Numbered from the stretch's first letter, positions 8,845 through 20,185 are shown. The stretch is 64,000 bases of DNA from Ensifer canadensis (GCF_017488845.2 NZ_CP083370.1:3597501-3661500), one strand, 5' to 3'. Notes: generated by a model not told the origin, from the letters alone. A program made the numbers and translations.

Positions 8845-9722
8845 GGGCGTTTTCCTCCGCGGATTTCGGAGTAGAGATAGGGAACGATGATCGAGAAGAT
8901 CATCACCAGCATGATGATGGCCGACGAGGCGCCGATGCCCATCTGGTTGCGGGTGAAGGTGTAGGAATACATGAAAGTCGCCGGCAATTCGGTCGCCTGG
9001 CCCGGCCCGCCGCCGGTGAGCGCGATGATCAGGTCGTAGGCCTTGATCGCCAGATGGGCGAGAACGACGAAGGCGGAGAGGAAGACCGGCCGCATCAAGG
9101 GAATGATGATCCGCCGGTAGATCGTCGATGTCGGTGCGCCATCGATCTGCGCCGCCTTGATGATCTCGTTGTCGACGCCGCGCAGACCGGCAAGGAACAT
9201 CGCCATGATGAAGCCGGTCGATTGCCAGACGGCGGCGATCACCACGCAATAGATCGCGTAGTTGCGGTCCTTGATCCAGTTGAACGAAAAGCTCTCCCAG
9301 CCCCAGAGGTGCATGGTGTTTTCAAGCCCGATGCCGGGATCGAGGAACCACTTCCAGGCCGTGCCGGTCACGATGAACGACAGCGCCATCGGATAGAGGT
9401 AGATCGGCCGTAGGAAGCCTTCCGCCCGGATCTTCTGGTCGAGCAGGATCGCAAGTCCAAGCCCCAGCACCGAGCAGATGGCGATATAGAGCGAAGCGAA
9501 GATCGCCAGATTGCTCACCGCCCGCCACCAGTGCGGCAGGGCCCAGAGCTTCTGATAATTGCTGAAACCGACGAAATTGTAGGACGGCAGCATCTTGCTG
9601 TCCGTCATCGACAGGAAGCCGGTATAGGCGATGAAGCCATAAACAAAGATCAGGACGATAACGAAGCTCGGGGCAAGGACCAGCTTCGGTATCAGGTCCT
9701 GCAGTCGACTGCGGTTATCCAT
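8841..9722 (-). CDS. sugar ABC transporter permease (MalF-like)
   Basis: 293 residues, six predicted membrane segments beginning LVLAPSFVIVLIFVYGFIAY. The EAA motif reads EIIKAAQIDGAPTSTIYRRIIIPLMRP and is followed by the typical ALTGGGPGQATELPATFMY segment of carbohydrate permeases. It pairs with the MalG-like permease, which overlaps its end by 4 nt. It is separated from the binding protein gene by 179 bp containing a strong hairpin. Confidence 0.93.
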   Translation of the reverse strand: MDNRSRLQDLIPKLVLAPSFVIVLIFVYGFIAYTGFLSMTDSKMLPSYNFVGFSNYQKLWALPHWWRAVSNLAIFASLYIAICSVLGLGLAILLDQKIRAEGFLRPIYLYPMALSFIVTGTAWKWFLDPGIGLENTMHLWGWESFSFNWIKDRNYAIYCVVIAAVWQSTGFIMAMFLAGLRGVDNEIIKAAQIDGAPTSTIYRRIIIPLMRPVFLSAFVVLAHLAIKAYDLIIALTGGGPGQATELPATFMYSYTFTRNQMGIGASSAIIMLVMIFSIIVPYLYSEIRGGKRP

Positions 9723-9860
9723 GAACGTTCACCACTTCTGGCGCTCTGCCGTCGGGAAACTCCCTGGTATCGGCATCCGCGCAGGTTCTTTGTATCAAAC
9801 CGCTCCCCTGCGTCCGCGATGGACGCGACGCTTCGAAGACGCTTGCATGTCAGAATGAGT

Positions 9861-9888
9861 GTCCGGGACGCTTGCTCGCGTCCCGGAC
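9861..9888 (-). terminator. intercistronic hairpin after the binding-protein gene
   Basis: An 11-bp perfect, GC-rich stem (9861-9871 with 9878-9888, 6-nt loop) lies between the binding protein and first permease genes. No T-run follows on the minus strand, so it fits better as an mRNA-stabilising or attenuating hairpin that keeps the binding protein in excess, as in malE-malF. Confidence 0.6.
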
Positions 9889-9901
9889 CGGGCCTCGCCC
9901 G

Positions 9902-11146
9902 TTACTTCGCAGCCGCGACGGCGGCGACGAGTTCCTTGACCGCCTCATCGGAGGTCAATTCACCGTTGAACTCGCGCGTCACGACGTCGTAGATCGCGTT
10001 CTTGACGGCAGCTGGGTTGGCATGGCCATGGGCCATGGAACCGAACAGCGTGCCGTTGGTGTTGGCTTCGGCGAGATCCTTGATGCCCTTCTTGCCGCAA
10101 GCGTCGAAGTCCGTATCCGGAACGTCGGTGCGTGCAGGAACCGAACCCTTGACGACGTTGAAGGCCGACTGGAAGGTCGGGCTTTCGATCGCCGAGGCCA
10201 TCTGCAGCTGTGCCGGGATCTTGTCGTCAGCAACCTTGAACATCGCGAACTGGTCGGAGTTGAAGGTGACGGACCCTTGCGTACCCGGGAAGCGCATGCA
10301 GACGAAATCGGTGCCTGGCACCTTCTTCGCCTTCAGGAACTCGCCCTTGGCCCAGTCGCCCATGAACTGCAGGCCGGCCTTGTTCTCGATCACCATTGCC
10401 GAAGCGAGGTTCCAGTCGCGGCCGGAGAAGTTGTCGTCGACATAGGAGCGCAGCTTCGTCATGCGGTCGAAGGCTTCCTTCATCTTGTCGCCACCGAGCG
10501 CTGCCGGATCGAGATCGATGAAGGCCTGCTTGTAGAAATCATTGCCGAGCGAGAGCACGACGGCGTCGAAGATCGTCGCGTCCTGCCACGGCTGGCCGCC
10601 ATGGGCGATCGGCGTGATGCCCTGAGCCTTGAAGTTGTCGAGAAGGACGATGAGCTCGTCCCAGTTCGCCGGCTCCTTGCCGCCGGCCTTGTCGAGGGCA
10701 GCCTTGTTGATCCAGACCCAGTTGGTCGAGTGGACGTTGACCGGAGCGGCGATCCAGTGGCCGTCATACTTCGAGAACTGCTGCAGGGCCGTCGGGATGA
10801 CCTTGTCCCAGCCTTCCTTGGAAGCGGTATCGTCAAGGTTGCCGAGTGCGCCTTCCTTGGCCCAGTCGAGAATATCGAAACCGAGCATCTGCACTGCGGT
10901 CGGAGCGTTGCCCGAGGTGACGCGGGCGCGAAGCACGGTCATGGCTTCCGTGCCGCCGCCGCCGGCGACCGGCATATCGGTCCAGGAAATACCCTTGCTT
11001 TCGAGGTCCTTCTTCAGAACGTCGAGCGCAGCAGCCTCACCGCCGGAAGTCCACCAGTGCAGCACTTCCACGTTTTCTGCTGCGCGCGCGGCGGTGGCCG
11101 CCATCATCAGCGCCACAACAGCCGTCGTCGTCATCAACTTGCGCAT
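9902..11146 (-). CDS. periplasmic sugar-binding protein of an ABC importer
   Basis: A 414-residue family 1 solute-binding protein. A Sec signal peptide ([22 protein letters not shown]) is followed by [18 protein letters not shown], typical of the glucose/mannose GtsA-like group of the MalE superfamily. The core has [17 protein letters not shown] and the [12 protein letters not shown] segment. It captures the substrate in the periplasm for the downstream permease pair. No glycosidase is encoded in the operon, which argues for a free monosaccharide or polyol rather than an alpha-glucoside. The gene is led by a 304-bp divergent promoter region with LacI-type operators. Confidence 0.92.
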   Translation of the reverse strand: MRKLMTTTAVVALMMAATAARAAENVEVLHWWTSGGEAAALDVLKKDLESKGISWTDMPVAGGGGTEAMTVLRARVTSGNAPTAVQMLGFDILDWAKEGALGNLDDTASKEGWDKVIPTALQQFSKYDGHWIAAPVNVHSTNWVWINKAALDKAGGKEPANWDELIVLLDNFKAQGITPIAHGGQPWQDATIFDAVVLSLGNDFYKQAFIDLDPAALGGDKMKEAFDRMTKLRSYVDDNFSGRDWNLASAMVIENKAGLQFMGDWAKGEFLKAKKVPGTDFVCMRFPGTQGSVTFNSDQFAMFKVADDKIPAQLQMASAIESPTFQSAFNVVKGSVPARTDVPDTDFDACGKKGIKDLAEANTNGTLFGSMAHGHANPAAVKNAIYDVVTREFNGELTSDEAVKELVAAVAAAK

Positions 11147-11227
11147 CGTTATCCTCCCGTTTGCAAGTTATCGAAGCGGAACCTCCTCCCGCCTCGGATA
11201 TCGCACCGCCTAAGGCAGCGGCTGGCC

Positions 11228-11247
11228 AATTTAAAACGTTATAAATT
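11228..11247. promoter_or_regulatory. LacI-type operator near the ABC operon start
   Basis: AATTTAAAACGTTATAAATT is a 20-bp palindrome with one mismatched pair around a central CG, 81 bases upstream of the binding-protein ATG. It shares the core TTAAAACGTT with the site at 11365-11380, and both are probably bound by the divergently encoded LacI protein. Confidence 0.7.
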
Positions 11248-11364
11248 CAGCAAGTCAAGCATTCCGCACGCGTGCACTTCCTCACCTCACGAAGCAATTG
11301 AATTTGCTGAATTATATACAACAGTTTGCGTTTCGCAGTGCAGCAATTCATGCCGCGTCGCGAG

Positions 11365-11380
11365 ATTTAAAACGTTTTCA
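11365..11380. promoter_or_regulatory. second LacI-type operator in the divergent promoter region
   Basis: ATTTAAAACGTTTTCA has a perfect AAAACGTTTT core and lies 71 bases upstream of the LacI gene start. With the site at 11228 it brackets the 304-bp intergenic region 11147-11450, allowing control of both directions. The rest of that region is AT-rich and shows no gene. Confidence 0.65.
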
Positions 11381-11450
11381 TGATTCGATTGCCTAAGCGT
11401 TCGTGCCACGTTACAAAAGCCGCTCTTGACCGCCTTGAGGATGACTAGCA

Positions 11451-12515
11451 TTGGCCGATTCCCCCAAGCCCGCCCGTTCCGAAGACATTGGTTCGCCCGC
11501 CAGACGGGGCAAGCCGACCCTTCGCACGATCGCCGAGATCACCGGGCTTGCGGTCACCACCGTTTCGCGCGCCCTCGCCGAAGCGCCGCAAATCTCCGCC
11601 GACACCCGCAAGCGGGTTCGCGAGGTGGCGATCGAAATCGGCTATTCGCCCGATCGCGCCGCCCAGCGCCTGAAGACCGGCCGCACCAACGTCATCGCCG
11701 TCCTGCTCGACCCACACGAGGAAATCCTCGGCTATGGCACCTCGATCATGAGCGGCATCGCCAAGGCGCTGCAGGGCACGTCCTATCACCTGATCGTCAT
11801 GCCGAACTTCCTCAACACGACCAATGTCGAGGCGGTGAACTACATCACCCGCAACAGCATGGCTGATGGTCTGATCTTCTCGCGCACCGAACCGCTCGAT
11901 CCGCGCGTCATGTTGCTTTCGGAGATCGGCTTTCCGTTCGTCACCCACGGACGCACCGAGCTTTCGACCCCGCACGCCTATGTCGACTACGACAACTTCA
12001 CCTTCTCCTACCAGGCCACCCGCCGGCTGATCGCCAAGGGGCGCCGCAAGCCGGCACTGATCAGCGGCCCAACCGACTTCACCTTCGGCGGCCACCTGCA
12101 GCACGGCTTCATGACCGCCGTGCGCGAGGCGGGCTGCGCCTACGAAATTCTCTCCGGTATCGATCTCGACAGCCCGGCCGGCGACATCCGCGACCGTGTT
12201 CGCCAGCGTTACGCCGAGCCCGACCCGCCTGATAGTTTCATGTGCGGTGGCGAAGTCTGTGCTCTCGCCACCATTACCGGCATGAGCGATTGCGGCCTGA
12301 CGCTCGGCAACGAATACGACATTGTCGCCAAGCAGACGTCGCACCTCCTGGGCGCGATCCAGCCCCAGGTGGAAACGATCTATGAGGATCTGACGGCTAC
12401 GGGCGAGGACATGGGCCGCGTGCTGCTCCAGCGCATCGGCGGCGAAACCGACGTCAACAAACTGCAGCTTCTGCTCTCTCCGCAGATCCCCGCCAACTGG
12501 TCGGCATCGAACTGA
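11451..12515 (+). CDS. LacI/GalR family transcriptional regulator (local sugar ABC operon)
   Basis: 354 residues. The N-terminal helix-turn-helix TLRTIAEITGLAVTTVSRAL begins about residue 23, with the hinge helix region YSPDRAAQRLKTGRTN. A periplasmic-binding-protein-like effector domain follows. The start is TTG 11451, preceded by GAGG 10 bases upstream; there is an ordinary Arg-rich N-terminal extension. It is divergent from the sugar ABC operon, and the two AACGTT-centred operators between them suggest repression of the operon and itself. It resembles AglR-type regulators, but the operon lacks an alpha-glucosidase, so I do not give that name. Confidence 0.9.
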   Translation: MADSPKPARSEDIGSPARRGKPTLRTIAEITGLAVTTVSRALAEAPQISADTRKRVREVAIEIGYSPDRAAQRLKTGRTNVIAVLLDPHEEILGYGTSIMSGIAKALQGTSYHLIVMPNFLNTTNVEAVNYITRNSMADGLIFSRTEPLDPRVMLLSEIGFPFVTHGRTELSTPHAYVDYDNFTFSYQATRRLIAKGRRKPALISGPTDFTFGGHLQHGFMTAVREAGCAYEILSGIDLDSPAGDIRDRVRQRYAEPDPPDSFMCGGEVCALATITGMSDCGLTLGNEYDIVAKQTSHLLGAIQPQVETIYEDLTATGEDMGRVLLQRIGGETDVNKLQLLLSPQIPANWSASN

Positions 12516-12610
12516 ACCGCGCGACAACGACAGGCCGGCGGCGTGCCATGACGCCCCTGCCCGTTTCGTTGCTGCGATCCCTGCCGACATCATCCGTCTC
12601 CCCTTGTCCC

Positions 12611-12716
12611 CTAGAGCGTTTCCGGTTTAAACGGAGTCACGGCGACGCTCTATCTCTTTGTTTTTACGTATTTCCTGACGGAAAACCGCTTCGCACTTTT
12701 CCTGGAAATGCTCTAA
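12611..12716 (-). repeat. RIME-like mosaic intergenic repeat, copy 1
   Basis: A ~106-bp element with two palindromic halves: CTAGAGCGTTTCCGGTTTAAAC... and ...GAAAACCGCTTCGCACTTTTC. It is the reverse complement of the copies at 34738, 60657 and 61863. It ends 2 bases from the aldehyde dehydrogenase stop codon. Such elements are described in Sinorhizobium/Rhizobium as RIME; the exact subfamily is my inference. Nothing else is visible in 12516-12717. Confidence 0.8.
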
Positions 12717-12717
12717 G

Positions 12718-14226
12718 TTAGCGCGGCATCCACCAGCCGGTGCGGGCGCCGATATGCATGTTGAGCGTTTTGGTTTCGGTATAATCCTCGACCGCATGCC
12801 GACCGAGTTCGCGGCCGAGGCCGGACTGGCGATAACCGCCGAACGGCAGCTCGGAAGCCCCATCCATGAAGGTGTTCATCCAGACCGTGCCGGCGCGCAC
12901 GCGGCGGCCGATCGTCAGGCAGGTGTCGAAATCGCGGCTCCAGACACCGGCCGACAGACCGTAGTCGATGGAGTTGGCGATGCGGATTGCCTCGTCGGTG
13001 GTCTCGAAGGTCAGCACCGACAGCACCGGCCCGAAAACCTCCTCGCGGGCAACAGCCATGTCGGGTCGCACCTGTGAAAGAATGGTTGGCGCCATGAACT
13101 GTCCCATGCCGAGATCGAGTGCAGCGCCGCCATGAGCGACAGCGGCACCATCCTTCGATGCGGCAGAAACATAGCCGGCAATCTTTTCCAGATGCTGCGG
13201 CGTGATGATCGCGCCGACCTGGGTTTCCGGATCGAGCGGATCGCCGACCTTGACCTTGGCCGCGAGTGCGGCGATGCGCGCCGTCACCTCCTCGGCAATG
13301 TCGCGGTGAAGGATCAGCCGCGAGCCGGCATTGCAGCATTCGCCGGCGTTGAAGTAGGCGCCGAACACGGCCGCATCGATGAACTCGTCGAGGTTGGCGT
13401 CGGGGAAGACAATCTGCGGGTTCTTGCCGCCGAGTTCGAGCGATACCTTCTTCAACGTCTGCGCCGCATTGGCCATCGTCAGACGGCCGACGCCGGTGGA
13501 GCCGGTGAAGGAGATCATGTCGACATCCGCGTGCGTCGTCATCGGCGCGCCGACCTCGGGACCCGTGCCGGTGAGAATGTTGACGACACCGGCCGGTACG
13601 CCGGCCGCTTCGAGAATTTCGCCAAGCACGAGCGTCGAGGCTGAGGTCAGTTCGGAAGGCTTGACCACTGTCGTGCAGCCGGCGGCAAGCGCAAAAGGCA
13701 GCTTCTGGCTGACGATCAGGAACGGGAAGTTCCACGGCGTGATGATCGAAACGACGCCGATCGCTTCGCGCAGAACCACACCGAGCGTGCCGTCTCCCAG
13801 CGTATTGTAGCTTTCGCCGTGAAGATCACGGGCAAGAGCAGCAGCATAACGCCAGATATCGGCAGCGCCACCCAGTTCGCCCTTGGCCTGGCTGATCGGC
13901 TTTCCCGATTCGATGGCGTCGAGGAAAGCAAGCTCGTCGGCGCGCGCGGCAATCATGTCGGCCGCCTTGAGCAGGATCAGAGACCGCTCGGACGCCGTCA
14001 TGCGCGGCCAGGGGCCATCGTCGAAGGCGCGACGGGCAGCAGAGATCGCCCGCTCGGCATCGCCGCTCGCTGCTGCCTGATAGCGGCTGACGACGACGCC
14101 GTGGCCGGGGGCGACGCGCTCGATCGTGCGTCCGTCGGCGCTGTCGACCCATTTGCCGTCGATCAGCATCTGGAACGTGCGCACCTTGTGATCGCTAAGT
14201 GCCTTGGGCCTCACCAGAACCGTCAT
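12718..14226 (-). CDS. aldehyde dehydrogenase (NAD(P)-dependent)
   Basis: A ~502-residue ALDH superfamily enzyme oxidising an aldehyde to an acid. Visible motifs in order: ITPWNFPFLIVSQKLPFALAAG, FTGSTGVGR, the general-base glutamate in LELGGKNPQ, the catalytic cysteine in FNAGECCNAGSR, and EEVFGPVLSV. I choose ATG 14226 (MTVLVRP), which overlaps the upstream stop as TAATG and has GGGAGA 8 bases before it; ATG 14232 is also possible. Last gene of the LacI-led operon. Glycine-betaine or vanillin-type specificities cannot be told apart by eye. Confidence 0.92.
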   Translation of the reverse strand: MTVLVRPKALSDHKVRTFQMLIDGKWVDSADGRTIERVAPGHGVVVSRYQAAASGDAERAISAARRAFDDGPWPRMTASERSLILLKAADMIAARADELAFLDAIESGKPISQAKGELGGAADIWRYAAALARDLHGESYNTLGDGTLGVVLREAIGVVSIITPWNFPFLIVSQKLPFALAAGCTTVVKPSELTSASTLVLGEILEAAGVPAGVVNILTGTGPEVGAPMTTHADVDMISFTGSTGVGRLTMANAAQTLKKVSLELGGKNPQIVFPDANLDEFIDAAVFGAYFNAGECCNAGSRLILHRDIAEEVTARIAALAAKVKVGDPLDPETQVGAIITPQHLEKIAGYVSAASKDGAAVAHGGAALDLGMGQFMAPTILSQVRPDMAVAREEVFGPVLSVLTFETTDEAIRIANSIDYGLSAGVWSRDFDTCLTIGRRVRAGTVWMNTFMDGASELPFGGYRQSGLGRELGRHAVEDYTETKTLNMHIGARTGWWMPR

Positions 14227-15005
14227 TACCATTCTCCCTTGAACTGGGCTTCGCGCTTTTCGGAAAAGGCAGCGACCCCTTCCCTGAGGTCGCCTGTCTT
14301 GGCGACGAGGATGGACCCCAGCGCTTCGACCGCGGCACCATTGTCCTCGCCGTTCGCCGAGGCGATCATCAGTTTTGAAATCTCGAGCGCGGCCGGGCCG
14401 CGCTTTGCCACGCGGGCTGCGTAGTCGCGCGCCGCCTGCATCACTGTTCCGGTCTCGACGACCCCATCGACAAGGCCTTCGGCCTTCGCCGTCTCTGCCG
14501 TAAACATCTCACCGCCGAGTACCATGCGCCGCACGATCTGCGCGCCGAAACGGACGACGAGACGTTGCGTGCCCGACCAGCCGGGAACCATGCCGAGGCT
14601 CGTTTCCGGCAGGCCGATCTTGATCTGGCTTTCGGCGATCCGGATGTCAGCCGCCGCGGCTAGTTCCAGGCCGCCGCCGAGGGCATGGCCGTTGAGCGCT
14701 GCGATGACGGGCATTCTCAACGTCGCCAGCCGCTCGAAGACGCGATGGCCAAAGCGCACCCAATCATGACCGAAGGCTGCGGCATCCATGCCGCCCCAGG
14801 CCTTGATGTCGCCACCGGCGGAGAAGGCCTTGCCCTCACCCGTCAGGATCAGCACGCGCACGTCGCGCATCACTTCCACCGTATCGCAGGCGGCAGCGAG
14901 CGCCTTCAGCATGTCGATGTCGAAGGCATTGAGCTTGTCCGGACGCGCGACAGTCATCGTCGCGATCGGGCCGTCGACTGCGATCTGGATGCGCTCCTCA
15001 GACAC
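14226..15005 (-). CDS. enoyl-CoA hydratase/isomerase family protein
   Basis: 259 residues of the crotonase fold. The oxyanion-hole segments are AFSAGGDIKAWGG and ALGGGLELA, and the second catalytic acidic position is in GLPETSLGMVPGWSGTQRL. Both glutamates used by true hydratases appear to be present. I take GTG 15005 because GGGAGG stands 5 bases upstream; this overlaps the CoA-transferase gene by 8 nt. It would hydrate or isomerise the acyl-CoA made by the upstream CoA-transferase. Actual chemistry (hydratase, hydrolase or isomerase) is open. Confidence 0.88.
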   Translation of the reverse strand: MSEERIQIAVDGPIATMTVARPDKLNAFDIDMLKALAAACDTVEVMRDVRVLILTGEGKAFSAGGDIKAWGGMDAAAFGHDWVRFGHRVFERLATLRMPVIAALNGHALGGGLELAAAADIRIAESQIKIGLPETSLGMVPGWSGTQRLVVRFGAQIVRRMVLGGEMFTAETAKAEGLVDGVVETGTVMQAARDYAARVAKRGPAALEISKLMIASANGEDNGAAVEALGSILVAKTGDLREGVAAFSEKREAQFKGEW

Positions 15006-16617
15006 GGGCGCCTCCCGCAAGCGTACGGGCAGCCTTGACCGGCAGTTTCAGGCCGATCGGCGCCTCGTGGAAAAGTGCCGCATCCATGGTCTTCAATCGA
15101 TCGGATACAAGGAGCGGAAATTCGGACTGGTCGAGAATATGTGCCTGCAGGTCGACACCCGGCGCGATCTCGGTCAGCATCACGCCTTCGGGCGTCAGCT
15201 TCATCACGCAGCGCTCGGTGACATAGGTGATGTCCTGCCCCTGCTCGACGCCGCGGCGGCCCGAGAAGGTGACGTGTTCGACCTCGTTGACGAGCTTCTT
15301 CAGCTTGCCTTCCTTCTCGATCACCAGCTTGCCATCGGCGACGGCAAGCTTCGCGCCGGCGTTGAACATGCCGGAAAAGACGATCTTCTTGGCTCGAGCA
15401 GTAATGTCGACGAAGCCGCCGGCGCCGGCCGTCACATGCGGCCGGAAGGAGAGCTTCGAGACATTAACCGAACCGTTGCGGTCGATTTCGAGGAAGGAGA
15501 GCAGCGAGGCATCGAAGCCCGCGCCCTGGAAATAGGTGAACTGGTAGGGCGAAGGCATGAAGGCGTCAGCGTTCGACGCGCAGCCGAAGGCGAAATCCAG
15601 GAGCGGTACGCCGCCGACAGCCCCCTGTTCGATCACCCAGGTGACGGCGCCATGCAGGCCCTCCTCGAGCAGGATGCGCGGCACGTTGGCCGAAATGCCG
15701 AAGCCGAGGTTGACGGCGCTGCCCGTTTGCAACTCCTGCGCCACCCGGCGGGCAATCACCTTCTGGATGTTGAATTCCGGCACGCGGAAACTGTCGAGCG
15801 GACGGAAGATCTCGCCGGAGATGGCCGGATCGTAGAGCGTCTGCGTCGTCTGCTTCTGGTCGGGATCGACGACGACATAGTCGACGAGCACGCCCGGCAC
15901 ACGCACGTCGTGCGGCTTCAACGAGCCTTCCTTGGTGATGCGCTTGACCTGGGCAATGACGATGCCGCCATTGTTGCGGGCGGCCAGCGCCTGATCGAGA
16001 CCACCGAGATAGGCACCCTCGTGCTCATAGGTAAGATTGCCGCGCTCGTCCGCAGTCGTCGCGCGAATAATCGCCACCTGCGGTGCGATCGCCTTGAAAT
16101 AGAGCCAGTCCTCGCCCTCAAAGGCGACCTTTTTGACCACCGGCTCGACTGACGCCGAGGCATTCATGGCGCAGCCTTCGCGCGACGGATCGACGAAGGT
16201 GTCGAGCCCGACCTTGGTCATAACGCCAGGGCGCTTGGCGGCGGCCTCGCGGTGCATGTCGAAGAGAACGCCGGAGGGGATATTGTAGGCTGCAACCTCG
16301 TCGGCGCCGATCATCTGCCAGATCAGGGGCGGTTCGGCACTCGACGGACCCGAGGGATAGGAGCCGCCGATGATCCTCTTCAAAAGTCCCTTCTTGGCGA
16401 TGTAATCGACACCCTTGATGCCGCTCATGTCGCCGGCGGCGATCGGGTGCAGCGTCGTCAGGTCGCGAGGATGGCCGGTTGCGTCAAAACGCTCGCCGAT
16501 CGCCTTTAGCATCAGATCGGGGCAGCCAAGACCACTCGACGACGAGACCGAAACGACGGCACCATCCGGGATCAGCGCGGCGGCCTCAGTGGGTGAAATA
16601 TGCTTGTTCATCGACAT
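14998..16617 (-). CDS. acyl-CoA:acetate/3-ketoacid CoA-transferase (YdiF/propionate CoA-transferase family)
   Basis: A ~539-residue fused alpha-beta class I CoA-transferase. N-terminal domain: DGAVVSVSSSSGLGCPDLM and IAAGDMSG. C-terminal domain: NLGFGISANVPRILLEEG and the likely catalytic glutamate in TWVIEQGAVGG. It moves CoA from a donor such as acetyl-CoA to a carboxylic acid. I start at ATG 16617, 4 nt after the Gfo/Idh stop; upstream in-frame sequence belongs to that gene. Its place between a sugar-type dehydrogenase and an enoyl-CoA hydratase implies that an acid from the pathway is activated to its CoA ester. Confidence 0.9.
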   Translation of the reverse strand: MSMNKHISPTEAAALIPDGAVVSVSSSSGLGCPDLMLKAIGERFDATGHPRDLTTLHPIAAGDMSGIKGVDYIAKKGLLKRIIGGSYPSGPSSAEPPLIWQMIGADEVAAYNIPSGVLFDMHREAAAKRPGVMTKVGLDTFVDPSREGCAMNASASVEPVVKKVAFEGEDWLYFKAIAPQVAIIRATTADERGNLTYEHEGAYLGGLDQALAARNNGGIVIAQVKRITKEGSLKPHDVRVPGVLVDYVVVDPDQKQTTQTLYDPAISGEIFRPLDSFRVPEFNIQKVIARRVAQELQTGSAVNLGFGISANVPRILLEEGLHGAVTWVIEQGAVGGVPLLDFAFGCASNADAFMPSPYQFTYFQGAGFDASLLSFLEIDRNGSVNVSKLSFRPHVTAGAGGFVDITARAKKIVFSGMFNAGAKLAVADGKLVIEKEGKLKKLVNEVEHVTFSGRRGVEQGQDITYVTERCVMKLTPEGVMLTEIAPGVDLQAHILDQSEFPLLVSDRLKTMDAALFHEAPIGLKLPVKAARTLAGGARV

Positions 16618-16621
16618 CAAC

Positions 16622-18663
<2,042 letters not shown>

Positions 18664-18702
18664 AGCACCCTCCCAAACCCGCCTTATTTTTCACATTCAT
18701 AA

Positions 18703-18716
18703 TTGGAACGTTCCAA
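18703..18716. promoter_or_regulatory. LacI-2 operator, autoregulatory site
   Basis: TTGGAACGTTCCAA is a perfect 14-bp palindrome 40 bases upstream of the LacI-2 start, identical in core to the site at 4479-4496. The intergenic stretch 18664-18980 otherwise shows AT-rich promoter-like sequence and no gene. Confidence 0.82.
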
Positions 18717-18924
18717 ATTCGTCAAGAGGTGGAGGATCACTTTTTTGGTTTCCGTACTATTCTATGGCCATCTCAGTCCCAGCGATACAGGTAATAGATC
18801 CACGGCATCACCGTTGTAATTGTTTATAAATATCCTTGTTTACAATGGCTTATGCCATATTTTTCTTTTCATTCCGGAGCCTTGGCACCTCGATTGGCAT
18901 CGGATGCCAGATTTCCCACTTGAA

Positions 18925-18942
18925 ATTTGGAACGATCTAAAT
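18925..18942. promoter_or_regulatory. imperfect LacI-2 operator before the DUF993 gene
   Basis: ATTTGGAACGATCTAAAT: the left half matches the operator at 4479 exactly and the right half has two changes. It lies 39 bases upstream of the DUF993 ATG. A weaker site here could give looser control of this gene. Confidence 0.65.
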
Positions 18943-18980
18943 TATTCGAATGCAACGATCCGAGGAGGAGAAGAAAGCCG

Positions 18981-20153
18981 ATGACAAGCCTGACGCTGCC
19001 ACGCCATGACGGTTCACTTGAGCGATACAGTCTGGCGGGCATCCCGATCGAGCGGCCAAGCGCCGCCCCAACCTTCAATCGCATTGCCTATGCCGCCGCT
19101 CATGTTGTGTCGGATCCGTTTCGCGATGCCGATCCCTGGGGCAATGCCGCCATCGACTGGGAGCGGACGATGGCCTTCCGCCATCATCTCTGGGGCCTGG
19201 GCTTCAAGATCGCCGAGGCGATGGACACCGCCCAGCGCGGCATGGGCCTCGCCTGGCCGGGCGCGCAGGAACTGATCCGCCGCTCCCTCACCGAGGCGCG
19301 AAGCGTGCCGGGCGCTGACCTTGCCTGCGGTGCGGGCACCGATCACCTGGCGCCCACTGAGGCACGCTCGCTCGACGACGTGATTGCCGCCTACGAGGAA
19401 CAAATCGGATTCGTCGAGGGTGAGGGCGGCCGCGCCATCATGATGGCAAGCCGCGCGCTTGCCCGCGTCGCCCGCTCGCCCGACGATTATCGCCACGTCT
19501 ACGGTCACATTCTGCGCCAGACAAAAAACAAGGTCGTGCTGCATTGGCTCGGCGACATGTTCGATCCGCAGCTCAAGGGTTACTGGGGCTCTGACGATTT
19601 CAATGAGGCACTCGACGCGGTGCTGTCGATCATCCAGGCCAACCGCGACAAGGTTGAAGGCATCAAGATCTCCCTGCTCGACAACGCCAAAGAAGTCGCC
19701 TTGCGCAACCGACTGCCGGAGGGCGTACTTTGCTTCACCGGCGATGACTTCAACTATGCGGAGCTCATCGAGGGCGACGGCGCGAAATACAGTCACGCAC
19801 TTCTCGGCATTTTCGATGCGGTGGCACCTTCCGCCTCCAAGGCGCTTGCGGCATTGGCCAAGGGCGATGTGGCCACTTTCCGTGGCGTCATCGAGCCGAC
19901 CGTGCCGCTGTCGCGCAAGATCTTCGAGACGCCGACACAGTACTACAAGGCCGGCGTCGTTTTCCTCGCCTGGCTGAACGGCCACCAGGGCCATTTCACC
20001 ATGCCGGCAGGCATGCAGTCGGCGCGTGGCCTGCTGCACTACTCCGACATCTTCCGGCTTGCCGACAAGGCCAACGTGCTTGATCGACCCGAGTTGGCGG
20101 CAAAGCGGATGCAGAGCTTTGTTACGACCCTCGGCGTCGAACAGGCCGGCTGA
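18981..20153 (+). CDS. DUF993 protein (dihydrodipicolinate synthase-like aldolase family)
   Basis: 390 residues, starting MTSLTLPRHDG at ATG 18981 behind a strong GAGGAGGAG. I recognise the DUF993 family, usually annotated as dihydrodipicolinate synthase-related TIM-barrel aldolase/lyase proteins. Features seen are HVYGHILRQTKNKVVLHWLGDMFDP and KVEGIKISLLDNAKEVALRNRLPEG, whose lysine in GIKIS sits where DapA-family enzymes form a Schiff base, then CFTGDDFNYAELIEGDG. That catalytic assignment is inference. It is a single gene divergent from the LacI-2 operon and preceded by a degenerate LacI-2 operator, so it is probably the carbon-carbon-cleaving step of that pathway. Confidence 0.83.
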   Translation: MTSLTLPRHDGSLERYSLAGIPIERPSAAPTFNRIAYAAAHVVSDPFRDADPWGNAAIDWERTMAFRHHLWGLGFKIAEAMDTAQRGMGLAWPGAQELIRRSLTEARSVPGADLACGAGTDHLAPTEARSLDDVIAAYEEQIGFVEGEGGRAIMMASRALARVARSPDDYRHVYGHILRQTKNKVVLHWLGDMFDPQLKGYWGSDDFNEALDAVLSIIQANRDKVEGIKISLLDNAKEVALRNRLPEGVLCFTGDDFNYAELIEGDGAKYSHALLGIFDAVAPSASKALAALAKGDVATFRGVIEPTVPLSRKIFETPTQYYKAGVVFLAWLNGHQGHFTMPAGMQSARGLLHYSDIFRLADKANVLDRPELAAKRMQSFVTTLGVEQAG

Positions 20154-20162
20154 CAACGAAAA

Positions 20163-20185
20163 ACGGCGCCCGCAACGGGCGCCGT
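20163..20185 (-). terminator. intrinsic terminator (minus strand)
   Basis: A 10-bp stem (20163-20172 with 20176-20185, 3-nt loop) is followed on the minus strand by TTTTT. It sits after the TonB-receptor remnant on that strand and just past the DUF993 gene on the other. Confidence 0.7.

Noticed and set aside
4561..12515. Calling the ABC operon and regulator aglEFGK/aglR
   Set aside because: No alpha-glucosidase aglA is present, and the binding protein looks GtsA-like; the names would overstate the evidence.
12754..13644. Plus-strand open frames antisense to the aldehyde dehydrogenase
   Set aside because: No homology and no ribosome sites; shadows of the dehydrogenase gene.
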